49,855 nt of DNA from assembly GCA_012523035.1 (NCBI GenBank), contig JAAYJH010000108.1, forward strand, positions 1 through 49,855, read 5' to 3'. The translations under genes and the position numbers were made by a program. Position 1 is the first letter of the stretch, and each line of letters opens with the position of its first letter. The stretch comes from Fibrobacter sp. (GTDB taxonomy: Bacteria > Fibrobacterota > Fibrobacteria > Fibrobacterales > Fibrobacteraceae). The notes below the pieces were generated by a model. The model searched no databases, was not told the DNA's origin, and saw nothing but the letters and a program-made list of their open reading frames with translations. Of the stretch, positions 44,395 through 49,855 are shown one piece after another.

Positions 44395-45837
44395 TTATTC
44401 TCCTAATTGGCGTGCTAATTCAGTTAAAGTTTGAACTCCAATCCCTGTTGCTCCATAAGAAGTGTATTTCCACTCTTTGGTGGTAAACGCAGTCCCTGCA
44501 ATATCCAAATGAGACCACGCTGTGTTTTCAGGTACAAATTCTTTTAGGAATAATGCTGCAGAAATAGCCCCGGCATCTGCTCCAATATTCTGGAGGTCAG
44601 CGAATTTTCCTTGAAGGCCATCGGCATATTCTTCTTCGAGAGGGAGTTGCCATAGCTTTTCACAAGAAGCTTCTCCTGCATCTTTTAATTTAGAGGCTAA
44701 ATCCGAATCATTGCTAAAGAATCCAGTAATCGCATAGCCCAATGCTCGAACCATAGCTCCTGTCAAAGTGGCTAAATCTACAATATGAGTTGCTTTTAAT
44801 AATTCAGCTTCGGCCAGTCCGTCACTCAAAGCCAATCGACCTTCTGCATCGGTGTTGTCCACCATCACAGTTTTTCCGTTTTTGGCTGTGAAAATATCCC
44901 CTGGCAATACAGCATTAGAGCCTATTTTGTTTTCTGCTAAACACAATACAGCACTCACGCGAATAGGGAGTTTCAATAAAGCGATGCTTCGAATGGCTCC
45001 AAGAACCGCGGCGGCACCAGACATATCACAACACATTTCCCACATTCCAGTCGCTGGTTTTAAACTCACTCCTCCTGTATCAAAAGTGAGCCCTTTCCCT
45101 ACTAATACCAAATGAGTATTTGCCTTTGCATTTTCTGGTTTATATTCTAAAGTGACTAAGTATGGTTTAGAGGGGCTGCCTTTGCCCACAGTGACCAAAC
45201 CATTGAATGATTCGGCTTTTAAAGCCTCAAAATCACGAACTTTAATATCTAATTCAGCTTCGTCTGCCACTTTATGAGCTTCTTGCATAAAAGTAAAGGG
45301 AGTGAAATCACCGCTCGGTGTATTGATCCAATTTTTAGTTAATACAATAGAGGACTGCTCGATTTCTACTTCTTTTGCAATCCTTATAAAGTCTTTTGTC
45401 TTATCTTTGGCATCAATTTGATACTGAATATCTATAGGAGTGCTTTTTTTACTTTTATATCGATCAAATTGATATTCTGCGGCATACAAGCCATGAAAAA
45501 TAGACCTAGCTTCGGCGGCAGATGCTTTGGACAAATCAATCCCAATGGAATCTAATTTCCTTTGTTTTAACTTTTTCGCGAGTTTGTATGCAGCCACACG
45601 AAGTTTATCTAAAGGGCTTAAACCTCGGCCTTTCAACTGTACAAAAATTGTTTCTACAGAATCAATGGAGTGGATTTCCAAGTTATCAAAAACCCCTTCT
45701 TCTATATTATGAATAATGGATTTTACTTTTGTTTGTGCTTCTAAAGAGAGTCCTTCGGTGAACAATAAATTTTGTTTTTCGAAAAACAAAGCGGCATATG
45801 GAGATACTTGTTTGTTGTTTTCTATATTTAATTTCAT
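44395..45837 (-). CDS. pepA: Leucyl aminopeptidase, M17 family
   Basis: This 480-residue cytosolic metallopeptidase removes N-terminal amino acids. The metal and catalytic segments VGKGLTFDTGGVSLKP (lysine and aspartate) and NTDAEGRLALSDGL (aspartate, glutamate, arginine) are intact, and the N-terminal macro-like domain is present. It sits 3 bp upstream of guaA, so it probably heads the pepA-guaA-hflX-pgpA transcript. Confidence 0.95.
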   Translation of the reverse strand: MKLNIENNKQVSPYAALFFEKQNLLFTEGLSLEAQTKVKSIIHNIEEGVFDNLEIHSIDSVETIFVQLKGRGLSPLDKLRVAAYKLAKKLKQRKLDSIGIDLSKASAAEARSIFHGLYAAEYQFDRYKSKKSTPIDIQYQIDAKDKTKDFIRIAKEVEIEQSSIVLTKNWINTPSGDFTPFTFMQEAHKVADEAELDIKVRDFEALKAESFNGLVTVGKGSPSKPYLVTLEYKPENAKANTHLVLVGKGLTFDTGGVSLKPATGMWEMCCDMSGAAAVLGAIRSIALLKLPIRVSAVLCLAENKIGSNAVLPGDIFTAKNGKTVMVDNTDAEGRLALSDGLAEAELLKATHIVDLATLTGAMVRALGYAITGFFSNDSDLASKLKDAGEASCEKLWQLPLEEEYADGLQGKFADLQNIGADAGAISAALFLKEFVPENTAWSHLDIAGTAFTTKEWKYTSYGATGIGVQTLTELARQLGE

Positions 45838-45892
45838 AAAAATAATATAGTAAAAAAGAGACCCTTAGACTTTTAAAAAAAGAAAAAAAAAG

Positions 45893-45919
45893 AAAGCCCT
45901 AGATTCAATCCAGGGCTTT
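45893..45919 (-). terminator. Terminator after nifJ
   Basis: An 8-bp stem (AAAGCCCT with AGGGCTTT) extended by GAT/ATC after one mismatch is followed on the minus strand by a long T-rich run. Confidence 0.8.
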
Positions 45920-45943
45920 GAGATTCATTAAAAATGAGAAATT

Positions 45944-48900
45944 TTAGACTTCTATCTTTGACATATTAGAATAATAAGTGTAACGATCATCAATTTCTTT
46001 TTGTAAAGAATCCGCTAGTTTTTTAGCTGTGTCCGGATCTCGTTTCAAGAGCATTTTATAACGGTTTTCGGTATAAATATACTCGGCAACGGGAATAGAT
46101 GGAGCTTTACTATCTAATATAAGAGGGTTCTTGCCTTGATCCACTAAATTTGGATTGTAGCGAAGCAATGGCCAATAACCAGACTCCACCGCCATTTTTT
46201 GGTGTCCAAGTTGATTATACAAGTCATAACCATGAGCAATACATGGAGAATATGCCAAAATCAAAGATGGTCCATTAAAGGCTTCGGCTTCTTGAAGCAC
46301 TTTTAGCGTGTGATTGTCATTGGCTCCCATTGCAACACGGGCTACATATACATTTTTATAGCTCATAGCAATTAAACCAAGGTCTTTTTTAGCAGCTCGT
46401 TTACCACCAGCAGCAAAAAGAGCTACAGCACCTTTGTTAGTCGATTTAGAGGCTTGTCCACCAGTGTTAGAATATACTTCGGTGTCTAAAACCAAGATAT
46501 TCACATTGGCACCGGTCGCCATCACATGATCTAAACCACCAAACCCAATATCATAAGCCCAACCATCACCACCGATGATCCAGACAGATTTTTTAGAAAG
46601 GTAGTCAGAAAGATCTAGCAAGCTCTTGGCATCTTCAGAAGTGTGAGTGGCCAACGCTTTTTTTAGCACTTCGATATTTTCTCTTTGGACAATAATACCC
46701 GCTTCGTCTTCTTGCTGTTGAGTTTTCAGAGCATCCACGAGTTTTTCATCTAATTCAGGAGCTAATTTGTCTAATAAATCAAAGGCCTGGGCACTGTGTT
46801 TATTAATAGCCAATCGCATCCCTAAACCAAACTCGGCATTGTCTTCGAACAAGCTGTTAGCCCAAGCCGGACCACGACCGTCTTTGTTTTTGGACCATGG
46901 GGTAGTGGGGAGGTTTCCACCATAAATAGAAGAACATCCTGTGGCATTGGCAACGACCATACGGTCTCCAAATAATTGCGTGACAGCACGAATATAAGGA
47001 GTTTCACCGCAACCAGGGCATGCACCCGAGAATTCAAAAAGTGGCTCTAATAGCATTGCTTGTTTTACAAGACCTTTATTGACTTTAGTGCGGTCAAACT
47101 CTGCGATATCCACAAAGAAATCCCAATAAACACTGAGTTTTTCGGCCACTGGTTCTTGGACATCCATGTTAATGGCTTTGAGTTCTGGGTTTTCTTTATT
47201 TTTACCAATACAAGCTTGAGTACAAACACCACAACCGGTACAGTCATAAGGAGACACGCTAACAGTAAACACAGGCTCTTGAGCATCCATCTTATAACCT
47301 TTAGCAGGAATAAACTGGAAGCCTTCTGGAGCATTGTCTAACTCGGATTTATCATATGCTTTGATACGAATAGCGGCGTGTGGACAAACCATCGCACATT
47401 TTCCACACTGTACACAAGAATTTGGATCCCATATAGGAATTTTTAAAGCCAAATCTCGTTTTTCAAATTTAGTGGTTCCTGTAGGGAATACACCATCGAC
47501 AGGCATTTTAGATACTGGCAAATCATCGCCATTGCCTTTAATGATTTCGGCGGTCACAGTATTTACAAAATCAGATGCAACACCGTGAATTGGAGCACGG
47601 AGCTCTTTTTGACTAGTGACTTCTGCCGGAATTTTAACTTCAAACAAGTGTGCTAGAGAAGCATCGATAGCATCCCAGTTTTGTTGAACAACTGCATCAC
47701 CCTTACTAGCATAAGTTTTTTTAGCGTAGTCTTTAATCAACTGGATGGCTTGATCTTCTGGAAGGATTCCTGCTTTAGCAAAGAAACAAGTTTGCATAAT
47801 CGTGTTGATTCGACGACCCATGCCTGTTTTATCGGCGACAGCGTAGCCATCAATCACATAAACACGGATTTTTTTATCAATCACTTGTTGTTGCACTAAA
47901 CGAGGGAAAGAATCCCAAGCAGTCTCTGCATCATGGGTAGTATTAAGCAAGAAAGTAGCTCCCACTTTTGCATTTTTGAGCATATTGAGCAAACTCAAAT
48001 GGGGAGTGTGATGACAAGCAATAAAGTCGGCTTCGTTTTCACCAATCAAATAAGGTGCATTGATCTCTTCTTTACCAAAACGCAAGTGCGAAATAGTCAT
48101 AGAACCAGATTTTTTGGAGTCGTAAACAAAATAACCTTGTGCAAAATTTTCAGTGTTATTGGCGATAATTTTGATAGAGTTTTTGTTGGCTCCAACAGTA
48201 CCATCTGCACCTAGTCCGTAGAACATGGCTTGAATAAAATTTTTCTCTAACTTAAAGTTCGGATCCACAGTCAAGCTTGTGAAGGTCACATCGTCGATAA
48301 TACCCACTGTGAATCTAGATTTTGGATCTGATTTTTTGCATTCATCAAAAACAGCTTTGACCATAGCAGGGGTAAACTCTTTAGAAGATAGTCCATAACG
48401 ACCACCAATTATTTTGGGCAATTGAGCTTTGCCTGCCATCACAGCTTCGGTAACAGCGGTTAAAACATCTTGGAATAAAGCTTCTCCAGCAGAACCAGGT
48501 TCTTTAGACCTATCCAAAACAGCAATAGTTTTAACTGATTCTGGAAGGGCTTTCATAAACGCATCCATAGGGAATGGTCTGTAAAGGCGTACATTGAGCA
48601 CCCCTACTTTTTCGCCTTTAGCTTCTAAATATTTAACCGTTTCGCTCACAGTGTCTGCACCAGAACCCATAATGACAATCACTCGTTCTGCATCTTTAGC
48701 ACCGACATAGTCCACTAAATTATACTGACGGCCTGTGTGTGCAGCAAGCTTGTCCATTTGCTTTTGAATGATTTCTGGAATCGCTGCATAAAATGGATTT
48801 ACCGTTTCTCTTCCTTGAAAATAAACATCTGGGTTTTGAGCGGTTCCTCTAAGGGTAGGGCGATCAGGAGTTAAGCTCCTATCACGACAAGCTTTCACAA

Positions 48901-49495
48901 GCTTTTCATCTATCATATCTCGAATAATAGTATCATCAATGGCTTCTATTTTCATCACTTCGTGAGAAGTTCTAAAACCATCAAAAAAGTGCATCATGGG
49001 CACACGACTTTCCAGTGTAGCAGCATGTGCAATTAAAGCCAAATCTTGACATTCTTGAACAGTAGAAGAAGCTAAAATTGAAAAACCAGTTTGACGGCAT
49101 GCCATCACATCGGATTGATCACCAAAAATAGACAAGCCCTGAGCAGCTATAGATCGAGCTGTCACATGAAACACAGTAGGAGTAAGCTCACCTGCAATCT
49201 TATACATATTAGGGATCATCAAAAGAAGACCTTGAGACGCAGTAAAAGTTGTAGTCAATGCTCCAGACAAAAGAGCCCCGTGCACAGTACCTGCAGCTCC
49301 TCCTTCGGACTGCATTTCAAAAACAGTTGGAACCTGGCCCCATAAGTTTTTTTTGCCAACCGCGCTCCAAGCATCGGAATGTTCTGCCATAGGGCTAGAA
49401 GGGGTGATAGGATAAATTGCAATCACTTCGCTCAATTTGTGAGCAATACTCGCAGTAGCCTCGTTACCATCTACCGCAATCATTTTTTTTGCCAT
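45944..49495 (-). CDS. nifJ: Pyruvate:ferredoxin (flavodoxin) oxidoreductase
   Basis: The single-chain enzyme of about 1,183 residues oxidises pyruvate to acetyl-CoA and reduces ferredoxin or flavodoxin. The order is the N-terminal pyruvate domain (IAVDGNEATASIAHKLSEV, YPITPSSPMAEHSD), a gamma-like domain, a two-cluster ferredoxin domain (CVQCGKCAMVCP and CTGCGVCTQAC) and the C-terminal thiamine diphosphate domain (CPGCGETPY, GGDGWAYDIGFGG, SNTGGQ). The ATG at 49495 with GGAG upstream is preferred to the ATG at 49507, which overlaps that ribosome site. It marks fermentative or anaerobic metabolism. Confidence 0.97.
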   Translation of the reverse strand: MAKKMIAVDGNEATASIAHKLSEVIAIYPITPSSPMAEHSDAWSAVGKKNLWGQVPTVFEMQSEGGAAGTVHGALLSGALTTTFTASQGLLLMIPNMYKIAGELTPTVFHVTARSIAAQGLSIFGDQSDVMACRQTGFSILASSTVQECQDLALIAHAATLESRVPMMHFFDGFRTSHEVMKIEAIDDTIIRDMIDEKLVKACRDRSLTPDRPTLRGTAQNPDVYFQGRETVNPFYAAIPEIIQKQMDKLAAHTGRQYNLVDYVGAKDAERVIVIMGSGADTVSETVKYLEAKGEKVGVLNVRLYRPFPMDAFMKALPESVKTIAVLDRSKEPGSAGEALFQDVLTAVTEAVMAGKAQLPKIIGGRYGLSSKEFTPAMVKAVFDECKKSDPKSRFTVGIIDDVTFTSLTVDPNFKLEKNFIQAMFYGLGADGTVGANKNSIKIIANNTENFAQGYFVYDSKKSGSMTISHLRFGKEEINAPYLIGENEADFIACHHTPHLSLLNMLKNAKVGATFLLNTTHDAETAWDSFPRLVQQQVIDKKIRVYVIDGYAVADKTGMGRRINTIMQTCFFAKAGILPEDQAIQLIKDYAKKTYASKGDAVVQQNWDAIDASLAHLFEVKIPAEVTSQKELRAPIHGVASDFVNTVTAEIIKGNGDDLPVSKMPVDGVFPTGTTKFEKRDLALKIPIWDPNSCVQCGKCAMVCPHAAIRIKAYDKSELDNAPEGFQFIPAKGYKMDAQEPVFTVSVSPYDCTGCGVCTQACIGKNKENPELKAINMDVQEPVAEKLSVYWDFFVDIAEFDRTKVNKGLVKQAMLLEPLFEFSGACPGCGETPYIRAVTQLFGDRMVVANATGCSSIYGGNLPTTPWSKNKDGRGPAWANSLFEDNAEFGLGMRLAINKHSAQAFDLLDKLAPELDEKLVDALKTQQQEDEAGIIVQRENIEVLKKALATHTSEDAKSLLDLSDYLSKKSVWIIGGDGWAYDIGFGGLDHVMATGANVNILVLDTEVYSNTGGQASKSTNKGAVALFAAGGKRAAKKDLGLIAMSYKNVYVARVAMGANDNHTLKVLQEAEAFNGPSLILAYSPCIAHGYDLYNQLGHQKMAVESGYWPLLRYNPNLVDQGKNPLILDSKAPSIPVAEYIYTENRYKMLLKRDPDTAKKLADSLQKEIDDRYTYYSNMSKIEV

Positions 49496-49507
49496 GAAAA
49501 TCTCCAT

Positions 49508-49855
49508 TAAGTGTGACTATATAAACTTTTTATAATTAAAAGGTCTTTTTTTTTAAAAAAGAAACTTTACACCTTAAATGTATAATAATAAAAAGCAAAA
49601 ACGATAAACTTAGACAAAGCTAAGCGAAAAAAGGTGTCTTTTTACTTTAAAAGACCAATAATAGGGCTTAAAACGATAAATTTTTACAAACAAAAATAAA
49701 AAGCAGCCATAAACAGACAAAAAAAACTCGTTTTTCAATAAAAAATTAAACGAAGCTCAGCAAAACAACCTCTTTTTATCATCAAATTTTCATCAAGAAT
49801 AACCTGTGTAAAAAATATAGCACTGCTATAAGACTAAAAAACACTAAAAACCCAA
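49508..49855. other. Intergenic region upstream of nifJ, running off the window
   Basis: This A-rich stretch must hold the nifJ promoter. It has the weak repeated forms AAAACGATAAA (49598 and 49670 regions) and short GGT..CTTTT/AAAAGACC pairings. I see no gene and no clear promoter. Confidence 0.35.

Overview
The window is 49.9 kb of AT-rich chromosome from a Gram-negative bacterium. Lipoprotein signal peptides, an MlaD-type lipid-transport protein, a putative outer-membrane barrel, MurJ and PgpA point to a double-membrane cell. A one-gene pyruvate:ferredoxin oxidoreductase (NifJ) points to anaerobic metabolism. The ParE/ParC pair is of the type seen in the Bacteroidota/Fibrobacterota group, and the secreted GH16 glucanase has a C-terminal domain like type IX secretion sorting domains. 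Together these suggest the FCB superphylum, perhaps Fibrobacterota. That placement is inference. I see no rRNA, tRNA, CRISPR array, phage or intact insertion sequence.

Layout. 1-621 is the 3' end of a very AT-rich gene, possibly a PD-(D/E)XK nuclease. 820-5340 holds a MoxR ATPase / DUF58 / transglutaminase operon and a DUF5698/DUF2179 membrane protein. 5391-8096 holds a 175-bp tandem repeat, the GH16 glucanase and a 62-bp tandem repeat. 8097-13027 holds an SSS symporter, an MlaD-like protein, argG and mnmA. 13028-14060 is a repeat-rich gap with a candidate small RNA. 14061-17654 is a tightly coupled chorismate mutase / prephenate dehydrogenase / EPSP-synthase-like / NAD kinase operon. 18208-22621 holds parC and parE. 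22839-28219 holds a secreted beta-propeller protein and two tandem paralogous lipoproteins. 28442-31151 is a metY-cysK-rrf2 sulfur operon with two promoter-proximal palindromes. 31562-32047 is a lipoprotein gene broken by one in-frame TGA. 32315-38869 holds murJ, an SDR protein, surE and gyrA. 39419-45837 holds a TPR/barrel protein, pgpA, hflX, guaA and pepA. 45944-49495 is nifJ.

The most unusual content is of two kinds. First, the gaps carry a dispersed 19-mer (AAGTCTCACACACGCCTGG; seven exact and two variant copies) on both strands. In three of four larger composite repeats it sits at one end. These composites share a 48-nt module (46/48 identical in two copies 26 kb apart) and motifs matching the sigma-54 -24/-12 pattern, including five units in a 45-46-bp tandem array after gyrA. 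Second, two biosynthetic proteins lack expected catalytic residues. The EPSP-synthase-like protein has lost essentially every signature motif, and the long-form GMP synthase has serine in place of its glutaminase cysteine.
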